From Candidatus Rokuibacteriota bacterium (lineage in GTDB: Bacteria > Methylomirabilota > Methylomirabilia > Rokubacteriales > CSP1-6): a DNA stretch of 38,477 nucleotides. Where the stretch lies: contig JACPCW010000100.1 of the NCBI GenBank assembly GCA_016184365.1, positions 1-38,477 on the forward strand, written 5' to 3'. The position numbers and the translations under genes were made by a program. Below are positions 14,845-21,999 of the stretch, piece after piece. Below the pieces are notes generated by a model that was not told where the DNA came from, did not search any database, and saw nothing but the letters and a program-made list of their open reading frames with translations. Within the stretch, counting starts at the first letter, position 1. Each line of letters starts with the position of its first letter.

Positions 14845-16091
14845 GCGCACGCGCGGCGGCGGTCACGCTGATCGGGCTGACCGCGCTGTTCGGCGCGCGG
14901 GTCGCCGGCCAGGCGCTCGTCGCGTTCGGCGGCGTCGGGTGGTTGCCGCCGATGACCCGGTGGTACTCCGGCCTGCTGCCCTATTCGGCGCTGCTCCCGC
15001 TCCAGATCGCCATCCTCGCGGTCCAGGTCGCGATCGTCAGGCAGGCGTGGCGCGGGAGCGGACTGTTCGGCGTGCCGCGACCACGTATCGCGCGCGCGCT
15101 GCGAGGGGTGAGTTACGTGTACGCGAGCGGCATGGCCGTCCGGTGGGTCGTGACCGGCTCACATGCCATCCCCGTCGCATTTCATCTCGTGCTCGCGGCC
15201 TGGCTCCTCACGGCCGCGGCGCGTCTCGACGCCGTGCACCACACACCGAAAGGAGATCCATCCATGAACTGGCTCCGAACCCGCGTGATCGCTCTCCTGC
15301 TGATCCCCGCTCTCGCCGCGTGCGCCACCCCCGAGGGCCGCGTCGGCATGCAGACGTTCGGCCGGGGCGTGCTGAATCTCGTCCTCGCGCCGTTCATGAT
15401 CGTGTCCGGCATCGCCCAGGGCCTGGCCTTCCTGCCGTACACGATCGGCGTGGGCCTGAAGGAGCTGAACGAAGCGCTGCTCAAGGCGAACGCGGTGCCG
15501 CTCGACGACTCGTACAAGGCCGCGTTCCAGGTCTCGATGAGCGACCCGAAGGTCGATCAGCAGACCGGCGAGATCGCCGGGCACGACGGGCTGTACGGAC
15601 GCTACAAGCCGGAAGCGATGCTCGAGGTGAACCGGGCGTTTCATCGTCTCCTCGTGTCGCAGGGCATGCCGGAGGGGAAGGCGAACCACTACGTCCTCGG
15701 AGGCAACTACAACTACGCCTGGACACGGAACGAGATCCTGCTCGCCGTGATGTACCGGCATCCCGGGGCACAGCCGTTCCGCACGTCGTCGAAGGCGACC
15801 GGCATTCTGACGACGTTCCGTCCCGATCAGCGCGCCTGGCACGAGCCGTACGAGCGGGACGCCAGCGGCCAGGTGATCGACGAGGTCATCGACTGGGCGG
15901 CGCTCGAGTACAAGGTGCTCCGCCACGACAAGGTCGTCGCCGCGCTGCTCGTCCTCGCCGCTGAAGCCGTCAAGGCGGACAAGCGGGCGCACGACTACTG
16001 GCCGACGGAGCGCCGGTGGCGCGCGGGCGAGACGGCGGCGATCCGGAACGAGTCGCTGGACAAGGTGAAGCGCGCGCTACCCGCGTCGTGA
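14841..16091 (+). CDS. in-frame fusion: small polytopic membrane domain plus lipoprotein-like domain (may be two proteins)
   Basis: One open frame of 416 codons starts at GTG 14841 (GTGA overlap with the GH3 gene). Residues 1-135 hold about four membrane helices (VTLIGLTALFGARVAG, LLPLQIAILAVQVAIV, VSYVYASGMAVRWVV, FHLVLAAWLLTAAA). The rest, from Met142 (15264), looks like a separate lipoprotein: a positively charged start MNWLRTR, hydrophobic IALLLIPA and lipobox LAAC. AGGAGA lies 7 bases before that Met. No stop codon separates the parts. I do not recognise either domain. The mature lipoprotein part has a hydrophobic patch (VLNLVLAPFMIVSGIAQGLAF) and a conserved-looking GGNYNYAWTRNEILLAVMYR. 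It ends the operon. Confidence 0.7.
   Translation: MSARAAAVTLIGLTALFGARVAGQALVAFGGVGWLPPMTRWYSGLLPYSALLPLQIAILAVQVAIVRQAWRGSGLFGVPRPRIARALRGVSYVYASGMAVRWVVTGSHAIPVAFHLVLAAWLLTAAARLDAVHHTPKGDPSMNWLRTRVIALLLIPALAACATPEGRVGMQTFGRGVLNLVLAPFMIVSGIAQGLAFLPYTIGVGLKELNEALLKANAVPLDDSYKAAFQVSMSDPKVDQQTGEIAGHDGLYGRYKPEAMLEVNRAFHRLLVSQGMPEGKANHYVLGGNYNYAWTRNEILLAVMYRHPGAQPFRTSSKATGILTTFRPDQRAWHEPYERDASGQVIDEVIDWAALEYKVLRHDKVVAALLVLAAEAVKADKRAHDYWPTERRWRAGETAAIRNESLDKVKRALPAS
15251..15266 (+). promoter_or_regulatory. internal ribosome binding site for a separate lipoprotein
   Basis: AAAGGAGA followed by TCCATCC and ATG at 15264 is a near-ideal Shine-Dalgarno with 7-8 base spacing inside the long frame. 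The codons that follow encode a textbook lipoprotein signal peptide with lipobox LAAC. Independent initiation here would give a 275-residue lipoprotein (15264-16091), with or without the longer fused product. Confidence 0.65.
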
Positions 16092-16105
16092 TGCGATCGG
16101 GGATG

Positions 16106-16177
16106 TCGAGGAGCGCCCCGGGTTCCCCGGGGCGCTCCGAGCGTCGGGGGGTCTGGGGGCCATGTCGGGGCCCCCAG
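16106..16177. repeat. two-hairpin intergenic element, best-formed copy (copy F)
   Basis: The plus-strand reading is TCGA, then a first hairpin with 13-bp perfect arms GGAGCGCCCCGGG and CCCGGGGCGCTCC around TTC. It is followed by GAGCGTC, a G-run and TCT, then the second hairpin CTGGGGGCC/GGCCCCCAG around ATGTCGG. It fills the gap between the lipoprotein stop and the convergent NUDIX gene stop. There is no T-tract, so intrinsic termination is not assured, but two strong hairpins could stabilise or end transcripts from either side. Confidence 0.9.
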
Positions 16178-16183
16178 CTCAAA

Positions 16184-17005
16184 TCACCGCTGGGGCTTGC
16201 GCCAGCTGACCTTCGACCAGTCGAAGTCGCCCCAGAACTCGATGCGGTCGACGATGCCGTTCATCTTCGGCGCGCCGTCGACGTGCGCGGCCCAGATGTC
16301 GGCGAGCGCGTCGAACTGCGCGAGATAGGCCAGACCGTATTCCGCGGGCTCGGCCATCGCCATCTCGTCGGCGCAGAAGCGCCGATAGCCTTCGCCGGGA
16401 TGAATCCAGAAGCCTTCCGACGTCTCTTCGGTGATCAGCCGCGGCGTCTGGCCCGCCGGCACCGGGCAGAGGAAGAAGCGCGCCGAAAAGCGGATCGGGC
16501 TCGTCTTCGGCGTCGTGAAGTGCGACAGGTACCGCATCGGGCGCACGTCGCAGTGCCAGTCGTGCGCGGCGAGGAGCGCGGCGAACGTCGTCTCCTTCGT
16601 CACGAGCGCCCGGCGCGCGCGCTCGACGGTTTCGTCGAACCTGGGCAGCGACGCGTCGATCGGACGCCCCGCGCGGTCGCACGCGTAGAGCACGCCGGTT
16701 TCTTCGAGCAGCTCGCGCACCGCCGTCGCCCAGTACGCCAGCGCGGGACGGCCGGCGCTCGCCGGAAAAATGGTCTCGGCGCCGGCGGCGTCGAGGCCGA
16801 AGCAGCGGGCCATCACCGCCGGCGACGCGTCCGCTTCATCCACTTTGCCGCCGGGAAATGCGTAGAAGCCGCCGAGGAACTTCATCGTCTTCTGGCGGCG
16901 GATCATGTAGACCTCGACCGGCTCGGGCGCGCCGGCGGCGGACTCGCGGACGAGGAGGACGGACGCGGCGGGCTTCGGCTCGGCGACGGGCTTCGGTTCA
17001 GCCAC
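16184..17005 (-). CDS. NUDIX hydrolase, NUDT19-like
   Basis: The 273-residue protein has a NUDIX fold with the second half of the NUDIX box intact (AVRELLEETGV, about 95-105). The glycine part (FPGGKVDEAD, 50-59) is separated from it by a ~37-residue insert, as in the NUDT19/acyl-CoA diphosphatase-like group. Family members cleave nucleoside diphosphates linked to other groups, often CoA esters; acyl-CoA dehydrogenases lie next door. The N-terminus has a small repeat (AEPKPVAEPKP). The GTG at 17005 has no ribosome binding site and lies just after the stop of the DJ-1 remnant, so initiation may be by coupling. Confidence 0.87.
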   Translation of the reverse strand: MAEPKPVAEPKPAASVLLVRESAAGAPEPVEVYMIRRQKTMKFLGGFYAFPGGKVDEADASPAVMARCFGLDAAGAETIFPASAGRPALAYWATAVRELLEETGVLYACDRAGRPIDASLPRFDETVERARRALVTKETTFAALLAAHDWHCDVRPMRYLSHFTTPKTSPIRFSARFFLCPVPAGQTPRLITEETSEGFWIHPGEGYRRFCADEMAMAEPAEYGLAYLAQFDALADIWAAHVDGAPKMNGIVDRIEFWGDFDWSKVSWRKPQR

Positions 17006-17007
17006 CG

Positions 17008-17106
17008 CTACGACACGGCGCCTGAGAGGGCCGCGAGGACCTGCGCGGGACCGACGGCGTCGAGCGCGGTCATCCCGTCGTAGGCGAGGACCGCGATCTG
17101 GATCAT
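17008..17106 (-). pseudogene. truncated N-terminus of a DJ-1/PfpI-family protein
   Basis: A 33-codon frame starting at ATG 17106 reads MIQIAVLAYDGMTALDAVGP and then AQVLAALSGAVS before TAG. This is the standard first strand and helix of DJ-1/PfpI (GATase1-like) proteins, which are normally about 200 residues and carry a nucleophile Cys near residue 100. Everything after the first ~30 residues is gone. The stop is 2 bases from the NUDIX GTG. It may be a decayed gene, or it may now serve as a short leader frame for the NUDIX gene. Confidence 0.6.
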
Positions 17107-17144
17107 GCGCGCACCGCCGTCTCGGCAGGAGACCGCTGCGCGAA

Positions 17145-17219
17145 ACGAGGAGTGTGCCGGCTACGCCGGCGCGCTTCCGAGCGTCGGGGGGTATGGGGGG
17201 CCGTGTCGGGGCCCCCCAT
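17145..17219. repeat. two-hairpin intergenic element (copy G), abutting an acyl-CoA dehydrogenase stop codon
   Basis: The plus-strand reading starts CGAGGA and has a first hairpin centred on GCCGGC-TAC-GCCGGC with the outer arms still pairing through G-U. It is followed by GAGCGTC, G-runs and the second hairpin ATGGGGGGCC/GGCCCCCCAT with loop GTGTCGG. It ends one base from the TAG of the minus-strand acyl-CoA dehydrogenase gene. This copy is inverted relative to transcription. Confidence 0.87.
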
Positions 17220-18359
17220 CTACAGCTGAATCAGTTGCGCGACACGTTCGCGGTGGTAGGTCGCGTCGCCGAACGTGAACTCCGAGTTCTTCGCGCGCTT
17301 GAAGTAGAGGTGGAGATCGTGCTCCCACGTGAACCCGATGCCGCCGTGGAGCTGGATGCCGGCGCCGGCGATGCGGCGGAACGCGTCGGAGACGTACGCC
17401 TTGGCCATCGACACGGCGAGCGGGGCTTCGGGCGAATTCTCGTCGACGGCCCACGCCGCGTAGTAGGTCAGCGATTTCGCGTTCTCGACCTCGACGAGCA
17501 TGTCGGCGGCGCGGTGCTTGACGCCCTGGTACGCGCCGATGGGCCGGCCGAACGCCACGCGGATCTTCGCGTACTCCGTCGTCATGTCGAGCACGCGCTG
17601 CGCGCCGCCGCACATCTCGGCGGCGAGGCCGACCGTGGCGCGGTCGATCACGCGCTGGAGCGGCGCCCAGCCGGAATCTTTCGATCCGACGATCGCGTCG
17701 GCCGGCACGCGCACGTCCTTGCACGTGACTTCGCACTGCTTGCGCGTCTGGTCCATCGTCGGCAGCAGCTTCACGTCGAGCCCGGACGCGTTGCGCGGCA
17801 CGAGGAACATGGTGATGCCTTCTTCGGGGCGCGCGGATTCGCGCGTGCGCGCGACGACCACGATCGCGTCGGCGAGATGCGCGTCGAGGACGAAGAGCTT
17901 CGTGCCGGACAGCGTGAACGCGCCGCCGGCCTCACGCGCCGTCACCGTCACGCCCGCGGCGTCCCACCGCGCGTTCGGCTCGGTCCACGCGAGCGCGATC
18001 TTCGCCTGCCCGGCGGCGACCTTCGCGACCCATTCCTTCTTCTGCGCCGCCGAGCCCGCTTCGAGAACGGCGAGCCCGCCGAGCAGCACGGTCGAGAAGA
18101 ACGGCCCCGGCATCGACGCGCGGCCCATCTCTTCCATCAGCACGGTGAGGTCGACGAAGCCGAGCCCCGTCCCGCCGTATTCCTCGGGATAGACGAGCCC
18201 GAGCCAGCCCTGCTCGGCGAGCTTCGTCCAGAAGTCGTCGGTGACGCCGGCCGGCTCCGCCATGCGATCGCGCACGAACGTGGACGTGCACTCGTTCTCG
18301 AAGAACTTCCGCGCGGTCGCCCGGAGCAGCTCCTGCTCTTCGCTGAACCCGAAGTTCAT
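17220..18359 (-). CDS. acyl-CoA dehydrogenase (second of a pair)
   Basis: The 379-residue FAD-dependent acyl-CoA dehydrogenase has the three usual domains: N-terminal helices (FSEEQELLRATARKFF), a middle beta domain (IALAWTEPNARWD, then FTLSGTKLFVLDA) and the C-terminal helical domain (RVAFGRPIGAYQGVKHRAADM and GGIGFTWEHDLHLYFKRAK). It would introduce an alpha-beta double bond in an acyl-CoA, passing electrons to ETF. The ATG at 18359 is preceded by GGGGAGA. It lies 13 bases after the other acyl-CoA dehydrogenase gene. Such tandem unequal pairs often form heteromeric enzymes acting on bulky or steroid-like acyl-CoAs (FadE families), which is inference here. Confidence 0.93.
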   Translation of the reverse strand: MNFGFSEEQELLRATARKFFENECTSTFVRDRMAEPAGVTDDFWTKLAEQGWLGLVYPEEYGGTGLGFVDLTVLMEEMGRASMPGPFFSTVLLGGLAVLEAGSAAQKKEWVAKVAAGQAKIALAWTEPNARWDAAGVTVTAREAGGAFTLSGTKLFVLDAHLADAIVVVARTRESARPEEGITMFLVPRNASGLDVKLLPTMDQTRKQCEVTCKDVRVPADAIVGSKDSGWAPLQRVIDRATVGLAAEMCGGAQRVLDMTTEYAKIRVAFGRPIGAYQGVKHRAADMLVEVENAKSLTYYAAWAVDENSPEAPLAVSMAKAYVSDAFRRIAGAGIQLHGGIGFTWEHDLHLYFKRAKNSEFTFGDATYHRERVAQLIQL

Positions 18360-18372
18360 CGCGGTCTCCCCT

Positions 18373-19569
18373 TCAATCCTTCGGCAGCCCGAGCACGCGC
18401 TCGCCGATGATGTTCTTCTGGATCTCGGTCGTCCCGCCTTCGATGGAATTGGCGCGCGAGCGGAGGAACGTGTACTGCCACATGCCGCCGTCGACGGCCC
18501 AGTCCGATCCGGGCGTGAGCTGGGCGTACGGGCCCTCGATCTCCATGGCGAGCTCCTGGATCCGCTGATGCGTGTCCACCCAGATCATCTTGCCGGCCGA
18601 CGCCTCCGGTCCGGGCATCTGGCCGCGCAGCAGCTTCGTGATCCCACGCGCGCCCGTGTACTTGAGCGCCTCCGTGTCGATCCAGAGCTGCGCGAGCTTC
18701 TGCCGCATCACCGGGTCGTGGGTCAGCGCGCGCCCGTTCTTTTCCATCTTCCGGGCGAGCTCGACGAGGCCGTCGAGCGTGATGCGCAGCCGCACCTGCA
18801 GCCCGAAGCCGAGCGCGAGCCGCTCGTACATCAGCGTGGTGAGGCCGACGGCCCAGCCGTTGTCGACACCGCCGAGCACCTGAGAGCCGTGCACGCGGAC
18901 GTTGTCGAGGAACACCTCGTTGAACTCGGCGTCGCCGGTGAGCTGCCGCAGCGGCTTGACCGTCACGCCGGGCAACCGCATGTCGAGCAGGAAGTACGTG
19001 ATGCCCTTGTGCTTCGGCGCGTTCGGGTCGGTGCGGGCGAGCAACATCATGAAGTCGGCCACGTGCGCGAGCGACGTCCATACCTTCTGGCCGTTGATGA
19101 CCCAGTACTCGCCGTCCTTCACCGCGCGCGTCTGGAGTGACGCGAGGTCCGATCCGGAGTTCGGCTCGGAATAGCCCTGGCACCAGATCTCTTCGCACGA
19201 CAGGATCTTCGACACGTAGCGCCGCTTCTGCTCGTCGGTGCCGTACGCGATGATCGTCGGACCCGCCATGCCGACGCCGAGGATGTTGAGGATCGGCGGC
19301 GCCTTGGCGAGCGCGATCTCCTGGTGCACGACGAGCTCTTCCACGAACGACAGGCCGCGACCGCCGTACTCCCTCGGCCAGGTCAGCCCGATCCAGCCCG
19401 CTTCGTACATCTGCCGCTGCCACGTCCTGAGGAAGTCGTACGCCTCGGGCCGCGGCACGTCCGAGCTGGCCATCACGCGGCGCGTCCACTCGCGCGGCAT
19501 GTTCGCCTGGAGCCACGCTCGGACTTCGGCGCGTAGTGCTTCCTGCTCAGACGTCAGCGACAGATCCAT
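18373..19569 (-). CDS. acyl-CoA dehydrogenase (first of a pair)
   Basis: The 398-residue acyl-CoA dehydrogenase begins MDLSLTSEQEALRAEV, a normal family start. Flavin and substrate motifs are WCQGYSEPNSGSDLASL (about 131-147) and YWVINGQKVWTS. The C-terminal part is FLRSRANSIEGGTTEIQKNIIGERVLGLP, where GGTTEIQ.NII.ER is the classic ending of this family. The ATG at 19569 is chosen over an upstream in-frame ATG because GAGGAGA sits about 7 bases before it and because the promoter and operator lie upstream of it. It is the first gene of a two-gene operon. Confidence 0.94.
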   Translation of the reverse strand: MDLSLTSEQEALRAEVRAWLQANMPREWTRRVMASSDVPRPEAYDFLRTWQRQMYEAGWIGLTWPREYGGRGLSFVEELVVHQEIALAKAPPILNILGVGMAGPTIIAYGTDEQKRRYVSKILSCEEIWCQGYSEPNSGSDLASLQTRAVKDGEYWVINGQKVWTSLAHVADFMMLLARTDPNAPKHKGITYFLLDMRLPGVTVKPLRQLTGDAEFNEVFLDNVRVHGSQVLGGVDNGWAVGLTTLMYERLALGFGLQVRLRITLDGLVELARKMEKNGRALTHDPVMRQKLAQLWIDTEALKYTGARGITKLLRGQMPGPEASAGKMIWVDTHQRIQELAMEIEGPYAQLTPGSDWAVDGGMWQYTFLRSRANSIEGGTTEIQKNIIGERVLGLPKD

Positions 19570-19611
19570 CACGCACTCTCCTCGGACCGGGGTGCCGGAG
19601 CGGAGCGGGAC

Positions 19612-19625
19612 TGAACGGTGGTTCA
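19612..19625. promoter_or_regulatory. palindromic operator overlapping the acyl-CoA dehydrogenase promoter
   Basis: TGAAC-GGTG-GTTCA is a perfect 5-bp-arm inverted repeat. It begins on the last base of the -10 box of the minus-strand promoter and covers the expected transcription start (about 19618). This is the usual place for a repressor site. TetR-family fatty-acid regulators bind TGAA...TTCA-like palindromes, so an acyl-CoA-responsive repressor is a reasonable guess; no regulator gene is adjacent. Confidence 0.6.
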
Positions 19626-19654
19626 TTCTAGGAATCGCGTCGGATCGAAGTCAA
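19625..19654 (-). promoter_or_regulatory. sigma-70-type promoter for the acyl-CoA dehydrogenase pair
   Basis: On the minus strand TTGACT (19654-19649) and TAGAAT (19630-19625) are separated by 18 bases. It is the only region in this 120-base gap with both boxes. Transcription would start near 19618, giving a leader of about 50 bases before the ATG at 19569. Confidence 0.7.
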
Positions 19655-19674
19655 GCGCGCGGGGCTTCGAGCGG

Positions 19675-19680
19675 TATACT
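19675..19680 (+). promoter_or_regulatory. -10 box placed for a leaderless transcript of the amidohydrolase gene
   Basis: TATACT ends 8 bases before the GTG at 19689, so transcription would start at or within a base or two of the start codon. No Shine-Dalgarno sequence is present. The -35 region has no good match. The same geometry recurs at lepA, hemW and grpE in this window. Confidence 0.6.
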
Positions 19681-19688
19681 CACGCGCC

Positions 19689-20927
19689 GTGGCACAGATT
19701 TCCTTCGAGCGCCTCAAGCGACGGCTGCGCGAGCTCGCACGCTTCGGCGCGCTGGGCGGCGGCGGCGTCACGCGGCCCGCGTGGAGTCCGCAGTACGAAG
19801 AGGCGCGCGCGTGGCTCGTCGGCGAGATCAAGGCCGCCGGACTCGACGCGTGGGTCGATCCCGCCGGCAACGTCTTCGGCGCGACGGACATCTCGGCGTT
19901 CGCCGATGACCGGCCGGCCGTGCTCACGGGCTCGCACATCGACACCGTGCCGGAGGGCGGCACGCTCGACGGCGCGCTCGGCGTCATCGCGGGGCTCGAG
20001 TGTCTCCACGCCATCGTCGAGCAGCGGCTGCCGCACGCGCGGCCACTGGCCGTCGCGGCGTGGATCGACGAAGAAGGTCGTTACGGCAGCCTCTTCGGCT
20101 CGCGCGCGTTCTGCGGATTGCTCGACACCGCGAAAGTCCCCGAGCTGGCCGCCGTCGACGGCGAGCGGCTGGTCGACGTGATGACGCGCGCCGGATTCGA
20201 CCCGGCGCGCGTCGGCGAAGCGCGCGTCAACCGCGCCGCCGTCTCGTCGTACGTCGAGCTGCACATCGAGCAGGGGCCGCGGCTCGAGGAAGCCGGCGTG
20301 CCGATCGGCGTCGTGGAGGCCATCGTCGGCATCCGCCGCACGCGGCTCACGTTCGTCGGCCAGGCCGATCACGCGGGGACGACGCCGATGGAGCGACGGC
20401 GCGACGGCTTCCTCGCCGCCGCGGAGTACTCGATCAAGGCGCGCGATCTCGTCGTGAAGAAGAGCGGCGGCCGCGCGGTCACGAACGTCGGCGTCGTGCG
20501 CGTGCATCCCGGCGTCAGCAACATCGTTCCCGCGCGCGGCGAGATCATCCACGAGATGCGTGCGCCCGATCCCGGGATGCTCGAGCGACTGTGGAAGGAC
20601 TGCCGCGCGCTCGCGCGGCGCGTGGCCAGGCGCCGCGGCGTCACCGTCGACGTCGTCCCGCAGTCCGCGACGAGCCCGGCGGCGTGCGCGCCGCGCGTCC
20701 AGGCCGCCGTCGCCGACGCCGCCCGTGACGCCGGGCTCGCGACGACGACGCTCTACTCCGCCGCGGGCCACGACGCGCAGAACCTGGCGACGATGACCGA
20801 AGCGGGCATGCTGTTCATCCCGTCGTCAGGCGGCAGGAGCCATCGCATCGACGAGTGGAGCGCGCCCGAAGCGATCGAGCGCGGCGCGAACGTGCTGCTC
20901 GGCACGCTGCTCCGGCTCTCCGCATAG
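19689..20927 (+). CDS. M20-family zinc amidohydrolase (N-carbamoyl-amino acid hydrolase/allantoate amidohydrolase type)
   Basis: The 412-residue enzyme follows the HyuC/AllC plan. The first metal ligands are GSHIDTV (H83, D85), followed by D94 in GGTLDGALG, E128/E129 in WIDEEGRYG, the His in ELHIEQGPRLE and the C-terminal His in SSGGRSHRIDEWS. The insert domain contains GQADHAGTTPMERRRD, a strong signature of this group. The reaction is hydrolysis of an N-carbamoyl or related amide on an amino acid, in the cytoplasm. It is divergent from the acyl-CoA dehydrogenase operon and looks monocistronic. The GTG start is fixed by the -10 box just upstream. Confidence 0.9.
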   Translation: MAQISFERLKRRLRELARFGALGGGGVTRPAWSPQYEEARAWLVGEIKAAGLDAWVDPAGNVFGATDISAFADDRPAVLTGSHIDTVPEGGTLDGALGVIAGLECLHAIVEQRLPHARPLAVAAWIDEEGRYGSLFGSRAFCGLLDTAKVPELAAVDGERLVDVMTRAGFDPARVGEARVNRAAVSSYVELHIEQGPRLEEAGVPIGVVEAIVGIRRTRLTFVGQADHAGTTPMERRRDGFLAAAEYSIKARDLVVKKSGGRAVTNVGVVRVHPGVSNIVPARGEIIHEMRAPDPGMLERLWKDCRALARRVARRRGVTVDVVPQSATSPAACAPRVQAAVADAARDAGLATTTLYSAAGHDAQNLATMTEAGMLFIPSSGGRSHRIDEWSAPEAIERGANVLLGTLLRLSA

Positions 20928-20990
20928 AGCACGCGGCGGTTGCGGACCTCGGCGGGGCAAGCGAGAATCGCCGGGGGCGACACCGTCAGC

Positions 20991-21992
20991 ATGCGCATTC
21001 CGCCGCTTCACCGCCGCGCACTCCCGATCGCTGCGATCACCGCCGTGCTGGGTGGCTGCGCGTGGGACACGCCCATGAGCACCGCCGTCAGCAGCACGGA
21101 GTTCGGGCGCTCGATCCTCTCGCTCTACGGCCTGCTCGTCTGGGTCTCCGCCGCGATCATCGCCATCGTCTTCATCGGCCTGGCGTGGGTGCTCCTGCAT
21201 TTTCGCGAGCGGCCGGGCGGGCCGCTCCCCCGGCAGATCCGCGGCCATACGCTGCTCGAGCTGTCGTGGACCATCGCGCCGGCGCTCGTGCTGCTGATCA
21301 TCGCGATTCCGACCATCCAGGTGATCTTCCGCACGCAGGGCGCCGCGCCGCGCGGCGCGCTCGAAGTCACCGTCCGCGGCTGGCAGTGGTGGTGGGAGTT
21401 CCGCTATCCGTCGCTGGGCGTCGTCACGGCGAACGAGCTGTATCTGCCCGTCGGTCAGCCGGTCGTGCTGCGGCTCGAAGGGCCCGACGTGATCCACAGC
21501 TTCTGGATCCCTCGCCTCGGCGGCAAGCGCGACGTCGTGCCGGGACGGATCAATCAGTTGACGTTCACCATCGACCAGGCCGGCGAATACTGGGGGCAGT
21601 GCGCGGAGTTCTGCGGCACGTCCCACGCGAACATGCGGATGCAGGTGATCGCGGTGCCGCGCCAAGAATTCGATCGCTGGGCCGCGCGCCAGAAAGCCCC
21701 GGCGCCCGAGCCGGCGGAGGCGGCGGCCGATGGCAAGGCGATCTACGCGCGGAGCGCGTGCGTCGGGTGCCACACGATCCGCGGCGTGTCGGCCGGCGCG
21801 ATCGCGCCCGATCTCACGCATTTCGGCAGTCGCAAGACGCTCGCCGCCGGGTTGCTGCCGAACGACCTCGAGAACCTCACCACGTGGATCGTCGACCCGC
21901 CGCGCGTGAAGCCGGGCGCGAAGATGCCGGCCGTCGGCCTGAATGCCGCCGAGGCGCGCGCGGTGGCGACCTACCTGCTGAGCTTGAAGTGA
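20991..21992 (+). CDS. coxB: cytochrome c oxidase subunit II with fused cytochrome c domain
   Basis: This 333-residue lipoprotein has lipobox LGGC (Cys23) and two membrane helices (about 40-68 and 92-115). A CuA cupredoxin domain follows, with ligands His169 and the cluster CAEFCGTSHANM (C204, C208, H212, M215). The extra C-terminal cytochrome c domain has CVGCH (257-261) and a candidate distal Met in AKMPAVG, so it is of the caa3 type. It passes electrons to subunit I. The ATG at 20991 is chosen because it gives a proper lipoprotein signal; the frame extends 17 codons upstream without a signal. The coxA start follows 7 bases after its stop. Confidence 0.93.
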   Translation: MRIPPLHRRALPIAAITAVLGGCAWDTPMSTAVSSTEFGRSILSLYGLLVWVSAAIIAIVFIGLAWVLLHFRERPGGPLPRQIRGHTLLELSWTIAPALVLLIIAIPTIQVIFRTQGAAPRGALEVTVRGWQWWWEFRYPSLGVVTANELYLPVGQPVVLRLEGPDVIHSFWIPRLGGKRDVVPGRINQLTFTIDQAGEYWGQCAEFCGTSHANMRMQVIAVPRQEFDRWAARQKAPAPEPAEAAADGKAIYARSACVGCHTIRGVSAGAIAPDLTHFGSRKTLAAGLLPNDLENLTTWIVDPPRVKPGAKMPAVGLNAAEARAVATYLLSLK

Positions 21993-21999
21993 CCCGCTG

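Noticed and set aside
16142..16177. G-quadruplex as the main function of the G-run part of the element
   Set aside because: There are several G-runs, but the complementary C-runs and the compensatory changes in the stem fit a duplex hairpin better. G4 cannot be excluded without assay.
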